Below, piece after piece: positions 10,913 through 23,965 of a stretch of 64,000 nucleotides of DNA. Numbering within the stretch: the first letter of the stretch is position 1; each line of letters starts with the position of its first letter. Source of the stretch: Talpa occidentalis. Taxonomy: Eukaryota; Chordata; Mammalia; Eulipotyphla; Talpidae. The notes beneath the pieces are model-generated. The model was not told the origin of the DNA. It searched no databases and was given only the letters and a program-made list of their open reading frames with translations. A program made the translations under genes and the position numbers. The stretch covers positions 6,591,312-6,655,311 of the forward strand of contig NW_023601322.1 in the NCBI RefSeq assembly GCF_014898055.3, written 5' to 3'.

Positions 10913-12769
10913 TTAAATGTGTAATTCAACAGAGGAAAAATGGAGAGATGCATTAAAATATGAATTAACCAAAGAAACAGAAGGAGAAGCCATTAAAAAC
11001 TAGTTCTTTATATACTCAATGAGATTGGAAGGAACAGGTGCGCTAACCAAAAATGTTCTAAATAAAGAACAAAATGAATGTTGAAAAGATCCTGAGGTAG
11101 TCTAGAAATATTCAAGACAATCAAAGCCAAAAAAATAGTGATTTGGAAAATGTCCAAGTTGACTAAATAAAATTAAAAAAAAAAGTGTTCTGATAGTAAG
11201 CTATCCTAAGAGAAAAAATGATAAAGAAGAATAAAATCAAAGATATGATGGACATATTTGCTAAATATCTCCTCCAATTTAAAAAAGCTTTAAATATCCT
11301 TCAAATCACTGTTGAAAAGCTGTTAGATGAAAACAAGAACAAATGTGGCCTAAATATTCTGCTATTACCAAAGAAGAAACTTTTGAAAATATGTAAATAG
11401 AAATTAAATTCAAATAAAATAGTTGGAAACAAATGAAAAACAATATTTTCAATTAGTTACAAAAACTGTTCACTATATTATGAAAATTTGATTAAAAATA
11501 ATGCAATTGCATCCTTGTAATTTCTCAAGCGTAGAGGCATCTCAAACTCATTCCCAAAGCAAAGGCAGGAGAGGCACAGATCTGTTTTTCTCTAGGGGTA
11601 CACCCTTATTTTCTCTCATAAAAAAGAACCAATGTGTTTTATGGTGATTTACTTCGTAAAAAAAAAAAAAGTTTGCCTTTTGTAGATTTCCTTGTCACTA
11701 TGGCAACTGATGAACTGCAGTGAGCAGTCAGGTATCTGAAGGCACTTTGAGGTTACTGGGTCTGTTGGCATACATACCTTTTGCCATTTAACCCTCTCTT
11801 CTGTCCAGACATGCAAGCTTTGAGCTGCAAAGCCCATATTATCTTAGACAAAGAGGTAGCTTTGAGGCTGAAGCCACACGCTAATGATGGAAAGCGATTA
11901 TTCCAGGCAGCCTGAGCTTGCTGCCTACTGTTTACATGACAAGAATCTGGCCTCTCCATGGGTTCAACCACGTTTTGGGGGTTATCCTAAATTGAGTACC
12001 AGTTGTGGTATCTTGCCAACGACAGCACACAGATTATAGAGTTGGCCAACTGCAGGAAGTGAAGATGTGTATGATAAGAAATGCAATTTGCAGTCTAGAA
12101 AACCGGCTGCCCTTATTTTGTAGTGGCAAAATGTTAGGTCAAACTATTTCCTTCAGTGTTTTTGGAAGGAAGAACTATGATTCCCGAAGCTGTTGTGTTA
12201 CAGGAAATATATGAAAAATTCAGAATTTTAGTGTGTATTGGCTCTTTCTTAATGCTTTCAACAAAACCCTATCAGTAAAAAATAAATCCTGGCCAGAGAT
12301 TTTCTATCTACTAAGAGATAGAAGGAAATGCCACTTTGCCAAGAGAGAGGCTCACTGCCTGTGGCTTACAAAATAAATTGCCAGGAGTCTGTCATTTGGA
12401 GCATTTCCAGGGTTCAAAACCCAATTGCTTTTATGTTGTATATTGAATCAGTTATGAGTAGTGCTTGTGAACTGCAGATAAAATCGGAAATATCCTGGTG
12501 GCTTCCCTCTCAGGCAGGAAGCTGACTGGCCAAGATGGCGCACGCTTCAGACTCCTCACACAGTGCTGAGCTTAGAGTGTCTGGGTGTTTTGTCCTGTCT
12601 AGTCTCCTTCCCAGGATGAGTCAGTCTTCCATGGTTCACGAAACTCCCTGTTAGGATTGCTAACAACTGAGCTCCTTTTGGAAGATCACTCTTTAGACAG
12701 ATAATGCGAGTTAAGAGAAAGCGTCTTCCTGTTTCTTTCTCAAGTGACTTCAACGCTAAACAATCATTT
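10913..12769. other. unassigned stretch
   Basis: No gene recognised. A 60-codon frame at 11218-11400 has A-rich, lysine-heavy composition typical of chance or old LINE sequence. The part 11690-12760 has ordinary complexity and few obvious repeats, so it is probably unique sequence. Confidence 0.5.
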
Positions 12770-12960
12770 TGCCAAAGTGATATATTTTTGAAGTTGCATA
12801 TTCTGCTACCCTTTGGCCATTAGCAAAATGGTAATTTGTCTGACTTGTTCATTGCATGCTAATTTTATTACATGTATCACGTGTATTTTAAAGGCCATTA
12901 GGCTTCTCCTGTCTGGAATATTCTATATGAAACATGTATTTGGACTTGATTATTAGGAAA
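12770..12960. promoter_or_regulatory. candidate conserved non-coding element
   Basis: A repeat-free block carrying several factor-like motifs close together: 'atgctaat' (octamer-like), 'taatttg', 'tcacgtg' (E-box) and homeodomain-type 'ttaatt' cores. No conservation data are available, so this is a guess from texture alone. Confidence 0.25.
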
Positions 12961-15045
12961 AGCTATATTCCCTAAGCATGCTTAAATCTAATTCTGAACT
13001 ATGCCAAAATGTATTATTTTATCTTCTGTTAAAAATAAAATGCATTGTGTTTTTCTCCTATATCCAAGAATGTATGTGGAGAACCATAGGGTTTTGTTTA
13101 TTTATGCATGCAATTAAGAGCTTTGTGCCCCTTTTGTGTGCTTCTTGTCCTAGAAGGAGAGGAGGGAAGGGGGAAAGTGAAGGCTCTCCCTGGAACTTTC
13201 ATTGTGAAGGGATAAGTGAAGGCCTGGAACTTACAGCCTAGAATGGAAATGAACATGAACACACCATAAAAATGCAATGCATAATTAAATGTATGACAAG
13301 AGCTCTGAATGAGTAGTAGATGCCATGCAAGCTTGCAATGACAGCAGGAAGCCTGGTTTGGGTGTGGGGTAAGCAGTGGTATTCAGGCTGAAATCTAAAG
13401 GATGGGTGGGTGTGAACCGTAGAAAGTAGAAAGTAGAGGTCTTGTGATGGCAGAGAATGGAAGATTGGAGAAGGGCTGTTTGACTTGAATTTTGATATGT
13501 TGAGCAAGTCAGTAGTTAGGCAACATGTATGTAGCATATTAGAAATTAGACTAAGAGCAAAGACACATGGCGTTGCCACTGCTTCTTTGACCAAGAAAAA
13601 AATGCATGCACTTAATAAAATCTAGGATAAAATATTACTAAATAAGAGTTAGATGGCCCTGGACTTCACAGAAGGAGTTACTATTTTTTTCATTAAATAC
13701 TCCTTAGGGAATTACAGCACTGAAAATGGTAATGAAAACACATTCGCTTTCAATGCTAAATAGTTCTGAATTAATTCATTAGTATGTTGATGTCAGAAAC
13801 AAAAAGACCTATTTCCCTCTTCCAGTGTATTCAAGATCCCAGCAGTTATCCTGCTCGTTTAGAACACATTTGTATGGTTTTAGGAAATGTCATCTTAGTA
13901 TTTAGAATGATAGGACCGACAGTTGAAAAGGCAAATGATTTTCCCCTGAAAGAGGAAATTTACTGCTGCCAGGAATTTATCATTTTGACATTAGGATTGA
14001 TGGATTGGATATAATATCTGTCCAAAGCAATAGGCTAAGAGGTCAAGTATCTCTCCTTAAGCCAGGTTCCACAGTGTCATTATAAAATTATTTTATACCT
14101 CAAGCCCCATCTCAGGTAGTTACATTTTAATTTGTTATTTATTTCATTTAATTAAATTTAAATTTTATTTATGTAAGGTGATATCATAAAATATGGGTAA
14201 CATAAAAACAGGAAGAAATATGGTCATATGTTCCTGGTGGAATTTATGTTTTATCAACATCCAGGAAAACATCAGAAATGAAAAACCTCAACTTATACAT
14301 GTGAAAACACAGTTTTTATGATGTCAAAGTGAAGAAGAAAACTCCATATTTTCTTTCTTTTCTTCATTGTTATTTTTCTGATGTCTCCGTCAACAAACAT
14401 TATTCACCACTTGCTGTTCAGTCAGCATTCTTTCTGATGGTTTTAGGAGAAAAATAGGACCCTGTACTCAGGACTCTTATGCAAATGTGTCTCAAGTTAG
14501 GCGAATGAAACTCAAGTAATAATGACAGAGAGATGAGCAACAATTTGAGAATAATATGTAGAATATGCAAAGCAGTACTAGATAATTTTCTATAATACTG
14601 AGTGCTCAGTGGTACAAAGGGAGATTTTTTGAGCATCATGGAGAAGAATAAGCTTCTCTGGAAATCATCTCAAGGTAGAGTAGAGCATGTCATCAAGTAT
14701 AACACCACACACACACACACACACATACACACATGCAAGCACACCTCCAGATTTTACAAATGCCTCTGTCTAGCTATTTTAAATGATAAACACTCAGGAC
14801 TGGGTGTCAGGAGACACCAGTGCTAGCCCTGTACATAAGAGTGACTGGTTGATGTAGTTTGATAGACTTGAGAGATACTCACAGACACCCTGACATTAAA
14901 AGACCAAAATTAGGTCCACCTTGATTACCAATAGTTTGGACCAGAAAATACCTAAATGTTTGGTACAAGTTGGTAAATGATCCAGATTCCAGGAATGTGA
15001 AGTAAGATAAAGCAGAACACTACTAGAAACTTATGATTGTCTGTT
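12961..15045. other. unassigned stretch
   Basis: No gene. Contains a CA microsatellite at 14704-14733. Short frames up to 118 codons on the minus strand at 13238-13594 show no recognisable domain and no starts or codon bias to support them. Confidence 0.5.
14704..14733. repeat. (CA)n microsatellite
   Basis: About 11 CA units followed by an imperfect 'tacacacatg' extension. Confidence 0.9.
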
Positions 15046-15062
15046 AGAAATATCTTTAATAG

Positions 15063-15371
15063 GGCCTCCCCCGTGGCGCAGCGGTTGAGCGCTGGTTGCG
15101 AAGCTGCCCGCAGCCTCTGAGGCGCCGGTTCGATCCCCGGCTGCTCCCCGACCACCGGAGGAGGGTCCCACATGGCGCACGGACCTCTCCTGCCGCCCAC
15201 TGCTCCCCTCAGCAGTGTACTTCGGTTCTTCTGTCTGCTCTGCTCCCCACTCTGGCTCTGGTGAATTCTCTCACCCTCCCGTGCTTCTGACTGTACCCAG
15301 TGCTTGTATAAATAAATAAATAAATCTTAAAAAAAAAAGAGTTCATTTTAAAAAAAAAAAAAAAAAAAAAA
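15063..15371 (+). mobile_element. tRNA-derived SINE, young 'ttgagcgc' group
   Basis: Complete copy with 'cgtggcgcagcggttgagcg' and an intact B box 'ggttcgatccc' (15127-15137). The tail holds (aataaata)n plus a second A run, with 'gagttcattt' between. A perfect 17-base duplication 'agaaatatctttaatag' sits at 15046-15062 and 15372-15388, which makes this one of the youngest insertions here. Confidence 0.97.
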
Positions 15372-15388
15372 AGAAATATCTTTAATAG

Positions 15389-15830
15389 AAAAAGTGCCAG
15401 TCGTCAGAGTTTTGTTATGTGTTGCATTAACATATTAATGATCACAGGAAACACAAATAAAATGTCAGGCACTCTCTGAGTAGAATAAACAAAGGATCAG
15501 AACCATTCCTCATTGTTTGTAGTGTGACTGATCAAATTTTATCATAAGCAACAGCAGTGTAGTTTTCATGAATTATCAAGTCATATGCATACATGAGAAT
15601 TAGTAATTAAGCAGGAAATCTTATTGTGAAATTTTTAGTAATTTATTTATTAAAGAAATAAAAGCATAGCCATAATTCAGCATATCTTTGATTTTATCAC
15701 AATTTTGAAGAATTATTTGTAATGTTTTTAAATGTGGAGAGAGGGAGTTAGTTCTGCAATTGTCAAGTAAATTTTTGTCAAGTAAATGCTGCATTATGGT
15801 AATGATTTGGAACATATAAGGTGCAGATTA
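15389..15830. other. unassigned stretch holding the donor of a 42-base copy
   Basis: No gene. The segment 15707-15748 reappears at 17140-17181 with one mismatch (see that entry). Confidence 0.6.
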
Positions 15831-16870
15831 TATTTAATATAAAGTAATTCTGGATGAGCACAAGTGTAAATTTATTATAATGTATTTTTCAATAATTAAA
15901 ATTTTACCAGAAATTTAATATTTTCTCTATTAATTGTTTTAAAATATGCATTTTCCTTTGTATCAATTGATTTTCTTTTTTATAAAAAACTCAGCTTTTC
16001 AGTATATAATTCAGATTTTGAGGCAGATATCATTTAGTATAGTTCATATTTCCCATAAAGAACATATACTAACAAAACCATTCTTTACATATTTTTGATA
16101 ATTTCTCAGGAAAATTATTTAAATGTATTTATTTTCATGAGAATATATGTGTATTATATGTTCATGTAAGCATTCCTTTCTAATTCATCATTTATTTTAA
16201 TTTAGCATATCTACTTCTAAGTCATATTTTAAGTTAATTATCATAAAATCAAAATATATTTTAAGATCTATACACTATTATACCATATCTTGTATGATAT
16301 GTCTATATATAATTTATACATCTATATATTATATGTCTATATACATGTACTATGATATGTATTACATGTACTTCTCATATTATTACATCTATATTAATAT
16401 CACATACTAGTTAGAAAACAAAGGCAAAAGAAAATTTGAAAAAATATAGAGAGAGAAGAATTAAAGAACAGTTAAAAGGATCTGAGCATTATAATTACTT
16501 AGGTGCTCTTTAGTAGTTTAGATGTAATAAGTACTTAACCTTCCAAAAATAAAGCATCTATACAGTTGTTATCTTAACAAACAAATATGACATGTATATA
16601 TGTGTAAGATATTTTAATAATAGATCTTAATGCATTTCATATTGTCATATATTATCTGATACTCTATTATATAAATCATGATGTATATAAAACTACTTTT
16701 AAAATAAATATGTGAGTAAAGATATATTTCAGTAATAGGATTTCATGCATTTAACATAAGCATATATTATAATTTATCCTATATATGGTAAGCCTCAACA
16801 TATATTGAAATGTTGATTAATGTAATATAAGTATACAATGTGTTCTTAAGTGATTAATAATAAAGACAAT
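15831..16870. other. extremely AT-rich block
   Basis: About 1 kb of very high A+T with many 'tatata', 'ctatatat' and 'acatgta' palindromes, densest at 16260-16420. It may act as a DNA-unwinding or matrix-attachment sequence, which is inference only. It may be decayed microsatellite. Confidence 0.5.
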
Positions 16871-17124
16871 ATGAAGGGATCAGATAGGCTAGAGTGAAAG
16901 TAGAAACAGAAATATTGTTTTCATTCCCCACAGCTATATTCTTACTTACTGAATTGCAGGACCATTCTTTTCTTTGCTCATATATTCAACACAGATTGAC
17001 TTTTTATTTAGATGGTGAGGATGGGACAGAGAACAAGCTGATAGGAGACTAGCTCCGTATTCTACATGTATTCTATATTCTAACAGACAATATTATAAAA
17101 CAAATATTTTTAAAAGAAACAATA

Positions 17125-17181
17125 TGGGGCCTCCCTGGTGAAGAATTATTTGTAATGTTTTTAAATGTGGACAGAGGGAGT
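17125..17181 (+). mobile_element. SINE head fused to a 42-base copy of upstream sequence
   Basis: 'ggggcctccctggtg' (17126-17140), exactly the first bases of the local SINE, joins directly to 42 bases (17140-17181) that match 15707-15748 at 41 of 42 positions. No SINE body, A tail or clear target duplication follows. It looks like a template-switch or repair patch joining two sources. Confidence 0.7.
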
Positions 17182-18640
17182 GAAATAAATGCTTTCACCT
17201 AAGATTCTTATCTCCAGAAAATTACAAAATGGTCTTAAAACAAAAGGCCTAGAGATATTTGCTGAAGTTGGAAATAGGTTTTCAGTTAAGAAATAACATC
17301 ATATCTATCACCATGACTAATGCTTTTCATAATATCTGTAGCCATCATAGAGACAGAGTTTACAAGTCACTAGGTATAAGTGATTCCTTCTAAAATGTTG
17401 AGTGAAAAACTCTTTAAGTATTGAACAATATTGGAACACTTTATTAGTTTTTAAAAATACATGAGATGCAACATTTCAAAAGGTGAAATGTAAATTTAGT
17501 ACAATATCCCAATAAATTCCATAAAGTTTCTCATAAGGAGAATTCATCAACATGCCAAACTCATTCTTGACAGTTTGTGTTCAAGACAGAGACTGTTCTA
17601 GACAAATCTATTTTCATAGTTTTATTTATTTGTTTATTTTGTTAAGTTTTTTTTTTTAAATCATAAAGTGCACTGACTAGATAAAAACAATTGTCTTGTT
17701 AAATAAGCAGACTTTGTCCTTTTCTCTGTTGAGTCAGAGGCATTTCACAACCATCTGTATTTATGCTCACCCTCTGCTGCCTTTTACCCAGAGACTTAGA
17801 TATTGTCATAAAGCAGTAGGATCTGCGGATTTCTTTACATTTACATTTTAGGATGTAAACCACAGCGCCTTCATTTTATGTGCCGCTACCTTCGCTACCA
17901 ACCTAACTTATAATATGTCAGAAAGGCTCCCGAGGAGTGTCCTTGAACTGCTCTAAACAGGGCCCAATGGCATCCAAAATGGTACTGTCCACATTAAAAT
18001 GTAAATGAGCCCGCTGTAACAGCAACCAAGATCATTTTATACAGGTGTTTAAATATAACAAGACCTTAAAATCGATCCTTCAGGGATATTGCATGTAGCG
18101 GAGCTGCTGAATTGCATCTAGGCATAATGCTTTCTATATGCGTGGTTTTATTGCTCTTATGTGATATACACTGAACTCTCCAGAAAATATTCTGCTAAAT
18201 TAAATAAAAGGACATCTCACCCAAGCCCAAATAAGTATCTATTTCAGCATCCCCCCAAAAAGCATAATTTTAGTAATACTGATTTATTGGCCATTTGGCT
18301 AATACCCATTGAACGATTATGATATTAGTCACAAAAAGGAACATGTGTTCTGCCTTAGAACAATGTATATTTATGAAAAAAAGATTAACATGTGGTGTAA
18401 TTTGTCTTGCTAAGGGGAAAGTTTTATCTTTTTTGTTATCGTATTGCTATTCTATTTATCTCTGATTCATATAATATGTGGTCAAATCGTATGAGCCTCA
18501 CTGTCATATGTCACTACCAAGGTGAATTAAATTATCCCCTGGCAGCGTTGTTCCTGGTGCATATTCATAATGCATGATGCATAAAGCACTTCCTAATCTT
18601 TTAAATCAGATCCTCTACAGGCACAATAAATGTAAATGCA
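17182..18640. other. unassigned, repeat-poor stretch; possible conserved element at 17700-18640
   Basis: No coding frame. From about 17700 the texture is unique and repeat-free, ending in a POU-like cluster 'attcataatgcatgatgcat' at 18562-18581. Regulatory function is inference. Confidence 0.3.
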
Positions 18641-20814
18641 GTCAACCTCAAATAAGATCTCATTTCCAATGAATATAAGAAAAATAACTTTTCCAAACTG
18701 GGTTACTTTATTATCAGTGAGGATGAATGAACCTTATTTTCCCTCTAAAGAAAGGCTGGAGAAGTCAAAGGATGACAGAGGATGCCAAGATAAAATAAGA
18801 GAGATTAATTCTCTATTATTTGATATATCACATTTAAAACGCACATGCATTTCTGGGTCTTGTTACCTTATAAAAGTCAAAGAAAGAAAAATAGAAACTG
18901 CTTCAGAGTTCAGAATTCATCCGTTTCCTACTCTCAGAATACTTGTCAGCAGTGCCTCTATTGCCTAGAGCTAAAATATAAAAACAAACCAAAAATGCTC
19001 ATTTTGCTAACCAGTCATAAAGGAGATATTTACAGAATGAATTAATTTCTTGCTAAATTATTTTCAGTTTCATTAAAAATTGATAATTAACTGCATAACT
19101 CTTAAAAATTTGAAACTTGAAGGGTAGAAATACTTATCCATAGATTGTTAGATTGATTTATCACCTTTTTATCTCTATTAATAACTATCTATTGATCATC
19201 TATCATCTGCCTGTTCATCCAGTTATCTATCCATCTACTTATTGCCTTTGTTTCTGGAATTTTTAAAAAGAAAAATATGCTTAAACTTATTGCTTCCTAA
19301 ATCATGGGATGAGATATATCCAGAAGTATAGTGATGCACAGTGTGTAAATGATAATATTTTAAAATATTTTAAACTTATTTATCAGTAGAATACTACTAC
19401 TCAATCCCTCTTTTAATTAAGTTGCAAGCTGATTAATTTTATCTTTTCAAATAGTACCTGTGCTATGAATAATAATATTCCCAAAATGTGGATTTTGAAG
19501 CAAGAGGAAATGCATGGTTTGCACTGACCCAGTTTGTTATTTCTAGAATTAGACTACTTGCCCCCATGATAAGAATCTGTCGCAAAGTAAACCATTTTGG
19601 GGATGGGTTTACAGCTTTCGAATAGGACATTCCTTCCCTTAGGTATTCCTAAAGTTTTCCAAATATTCCAAAGAAACCATTTTTTTTTTTAAATTATGGA
19701 AGCCACAGGGTGAACTTGTCTTCAAATAGACTGTGATGTCCACAGTGGACTGCGAGGGGTGCTGTGCCACTTGAGGTTGATGTATTCACCCTCTGTTACC
19801 CGCCCGCACACCCCCACCAGCCTTGTATCCTATGATGATGTGCTTGTATCCTATGTGATCTGCACCCATAAAGCCATGGCGTGAAGGTTTTGAGTATTCC
19901 ATTTGGTAGCTGGATTTATACAAACTGATGCATTTTAACGTTAACCTTAAAAGTAATTAAGCCTTTGGAGTTGATGTTTAGGGGAAATACCTGGAAGTAT
20001 AATCTTTCAAGAAAACTCTTGACGTGTAAGTTGGCAGTCCTCGGAAGATGTGGCACCAGCTCTCATGTCGGAAGTGGGATGTAAGTTACACAGGCAGAGC
20101 CATGTTCCTCTGCCAGGCCTCTGACAATAGTTCCTCAGCCACTGGCCATTCAGGAAACTCCCTGATAAGGATTATGTGGAAAACGGGACAATTCAAACAG
20201 GGCATATTTTCTTTGCAAACTAACAGGAAGGTTTCACAAAGCTGTGAGAAATTTTTGATCCTAAGTCCAAACCCGAGAGCAACCTTGGTGGTGGTGGTGA
20301 TGCCGTGGGTGGGTGTTTTTAGAGCCAATGGTAGTTGGGTAAAGATTCCTCTTTCCTTGGTTGACTTATAGATGCTTTATTCCAAGTTTTCATAAGTATC
20401 ACAGGAGGTGTCAGAAATCAGAATTTAAAAAATGACACTTTGCACAATGTGTGTGACTGTATAATTACATAGTTTATTTTCCAAACATGCTGAGAGTGAC
20501 GGCAAGTCTATTAATAATTACATAAGACTCTTCTAGGTTAACCAGGGCCCTGGCTCCATAAACAGAACAAGAGGAAGTAGACAGAGAGCTCTCTGCCTTG
20601 AATCTTGGCTGATCTGTTTCCAATGTGAAAATTATGCAATCTGACTTCTCTCTCAATTCACTTCCTGTCATTTCAATTCTTTCCAAAGACTATACTGTTC
20701 ACCCAATCCAAGTTCATTGGGCTGGGACCCTGACACTATGCCTATTGATTCTTAATTCTCTTTCTAGAAGAGTGAATCCTACTTAATTAACTCCAATCCA
20801 CCCTTTGTTACTTA
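18641..20814. other. unassigned stretch
   Basis: No gene. The frame at 18636-18968 (110 codons) and the overlapping frame at 18845-19045 show no domain. The part 19730-20340 is richer in GC and repeat-poor, but no exon can be defended. Confidence 0.5.
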
Positions 20815-20905
20815 TTGGACATTACTAGTTTAGCTCAGTGAAGGAAGGAACTGATTCTATATTTTTTACAATGCTTGCTAAGTAATAAAGAAATGGATGA
20901 TTGGA
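20815..20905 (+). repeat. L2/MIR-like 3' end fragment
   Basis: 'gaaggaaggaactgattcta' followed by 'acaatgcttgctaagtaata' and 'aaatggatgattgg' resembles the L2 3' end ('...gggactttgtctgt...cagtgcctagcacatagtaggtgc...tgaatgaatg'). Confidence 0.4.
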
Positions 20906-21390
20906 TGCATGCATACATGTTAGAGTCTAGTTATTTATCACCTGTAGCCCTCAGCCCATGCCTTCTCTGTGCCGGCAGACCTCTTGAACGCCATTATCTG
21001 TGCGAACCTATCGATTTGTTTACACTTTACATAGCCAAGATCTGCCCTCCGCTCCTCTCAGGAATGATCCCACATAGGATGCTACAATGCCATAATCCAT
21101 TTAATATGTAGGACATTGTTTAACCTGACATAGAGAAAAATATTATATGTCTCAGATCAAAGGAAATCTATGACTCTTCATCAAAATGGTGATATTTCTC
21201 CTTAGGGATAATAGCAATCTTGTAACTTGTTGTATAGACATTTTGCTTTTATCTGCAACATCACCTAGTAGGAGTGATTTCCAGCATCTTGATGTAACAC
21301 TCTTATGGACTTTGTGTTTTAATTCCATATGTTGTTACTCTGCCATTTTATTATTTTGTTCACACATTTATTTTATTGCTTGTTCTCTTT
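20906..21390. other. unassigned stretch
   Basis: No gene or named repeat recognised. Confidence 0.5.
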
Positions 21391-21394
21391 TAAA

Positions 21395-21487
21395 CAACTT
21401 TAAATTATCTGTGGAATATAACAGGGAGCATAAAATGGAAAGTGCCTCATAATTTCTTGCATATAATAAGCCCACAGTAAATGTTGG
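21395..21487 (+). repeat. MIR 3' end
   Basis: 'aaaatggaaagtgcctcata' then 'gcatataataagcccacagt' and 'aaatgttggct' follow the MIR terminal order ('aaatgg...agtgcctggcacatagtaagcgctcaataaatgttggct'). Confidence 0.5.
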
Positions 21488-23835
21488 CTCCGAGCCTTCT
21501 CTTCCCTTACTATCCCTTTCAAAAATCTGTACTCAAACTCTATTTCCAGCTTATTTTCTACACCTTTCCTGTGAATATGATGAAAAATCTCTCATTTCAG
21601 TCTGTATATTGACCAGTGTCGTTCCCTAGACTTAGAACCTAAAAAGGTTGTAAGAAATTACAAGAATGAACGAAGATAACCATGCATGTGTGACAAAGTG
21701 AACTTTCTGGGTCTATCAACATAAATATAATGATAGTTAATTAGTAGTAGCTAATCAGTGATAACAAGTCTTACAATCCGCAGGCCAATGCCATGAGGAC
21801 TTGGAAGGCAAAGACAGTGTTGGTGGCTTTGCCACAGGAGGGCGTTGCTGTGCTTGGTCGTCTATGATGAAGTCCAATGTGGGAGAAAATTAGGTCTATT
21901 CTCTCCAGTCCCTCAGGAGTCTGTGGAGTCTCTGGCACTTCAACCACTGCCATGGCTGAGCTTCCCATCCCAGGGTTCCCAGTGCGCCCCCCACCCCCAT
22001 CCCAAAGCCCTAAGCATCAGCACATGCCATCCCACCATGGCTGCTCCATGGAAACCCACTACTGGGCAACAGAGAGAAACATCCTGGACCAGTCCCAGAA
22101 CCCCGACTGCTTTTCCTATTCCGGGGAATCTCTTCTGAGATGGAGAGAATGATCTCCCTCTTTGACTGGGCAGCTACCCTCTATTTCTTCATGTGCATTT
22201 GAGCAGGGACATTTTCTGAGGTGATTGAAGCTCTCCACTCGACTGGATATTACAGACTTATCAATGATTGTTTTTGGTTTTTTGAGTTGTAGTGATCTTC
22301 AACTTTTTTATTCATTGGAGTCCCAGTCAACATAACATGGTATTTGTATGTGGCTTGCGCTGTTGCATGACACAGGACTTCATACTTAGCAGCTCAAAGA
22401 GACAGTAATTACTCTTCATTCTACAAGCAGAAACATGCTGCCTCAAGTCACCTCTGCGGGCTTCGCAGCTCCCCTTTTTCATTTGGTTATAAAATTTGAA
22501 TCTCCCCTCCTTAGGTGTGGCCTCCTGGTGTTCTACTAGGGATTCTCTGGGGTGCACCCTCAGGAGTCTGACCATGGAGGAAAACAGAAAATGACTTCTC
22601 TCTTGCTTTCTTAATTCTTTCTGGAGGCCTAGCCACCCTCTTTTCCTCTAATTTGGAATAATCTTTAGTGTTTTTCAACATTTGCTTTTTCTCTTTCATC
22701 TGAGGTTATAGTTCTTATCCTTAAGAGGTTCTGACCCATACAAACTATACAGGGTCACCATAATGAGAACATCCAGATTGATTTTTGATTCATAAAGTAA
22801 CAGGAATGGGAAAAAACTCCCCTCACCAAGAATCTGAATTTTAAACTATTTTGTCATTTTTGGAAAATGAAAATCCGATTTGAAAAATAACTGAAAAATG
22901 GATGTTTTCTCTTAGACTGTAACTACAATAATTCTATCATTTCCTATGACATTAGTTGTTTCTGATGGAATAGAGGAGAGAAAATGTCCCACAAAATAAT
23001 TCCAAAAAAAAGATGTTTCCCTCCTCTCAAAATTTTTTTTCTCTATTACAAAATAAACTTGTGTGGAGGGTAAAAAATCTCAGTGGATGTTGAGTAAAAG
23101 TGTTGGGTAATGGGGTTGGATTGTTTGAATTGTTGCAATTCCCAGTGACATTCACTGCATCACAACAATCAGGGGAATAAATTAAAAGATAAAGTTGGCT
23201 TTATTAAATGATTCATGCATCAAGCAGTATCCCAACAAATAGAAAGTCACGCCAAAAGATTACAGAAAAAGAAAAGCTTTTAAAGGCAAGCCAAAAATTC
23301 ACGAAGAAAAAGACTATTTGAGCATTAGGAAATATATCTTTTGGGAAGGGGAGGAACCTATACAGTGAATATTCCTTTTCCTTTTGGGGGTGGTAAGGAT
23401 TACCCCATTGATGCACCAGGAAATTCCTCACTGGCTGGTTAGGGCTGCATTCCTTGGTAAGGAATTAAGTATTTGTAGGCTTAGCAGAAGTGACTGTATT
23501 TGCACCCTGCATTTCTTTTTTTTAACACATTTTAATTGAAGTTATTTTTATATGTTGATAGTTGATTGATACATATTTTTATAAATATTCTAGTATTTTT
23601 AGAATATTTAACACATTAATAATACCTTGTACATTTGCGCTCAAAATAATAATTTCCTCTTCTCAATGACTCATCTGTAGTTATTTTGTTTACTATGAGT
23701 CTATCAGATAGCAAAGCATTAAAAACAAAGGGGATCAATTATGTACATACATTCATCTATGATTAGCACTATTATTCATAACTTGTTGTTTAAAAAATTA
23801 ATAATGTCCAGCATATCTTTCTTAATTTTATCACT
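21488..23835. other. unassigned, with a GC-richer patch at 21775-22250
   Basis: The patch contains overlapping frames on both strands (for example 97 codons at 21845-22138), proline- and serine-rich in two frames, with no homology I recognise. A decayed processed pseudogene or old LTR fits as well as an exon. No splice sites or A tail define it. The rest is AT-rich. Confidence 0.4.
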
Positions 23836-23839
23836 CTTT

Positions 23840-23965
23840 CTGAATTTTCACTATGTGCCCACTTAGTGCCAGGCATATTAATATTTGTTTAAAATATATG
23901 CAAGGCTATTTTCACTTGGAATACTTACAACTTTGTCACAGAGGTGGAAATCATTTTACATACTA
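23840..23965 (-). repeat. MIR
   Basis: 'cactatgtgcccacttagtg' then 'ccaggcatattaat' and later 'tcacagaggtggaaatcatt' give the reverse-strand MIR order with substitutions. Confidence 0.55.

Noticed and set aside
21771..22152. GC-richer patch considered as an exon or processed pseudogene
   Set aside because: Several overlapping frames, no homology I recognise, no splice-site pair, no A tail or target duplication. Kept only as an unassigned patch.
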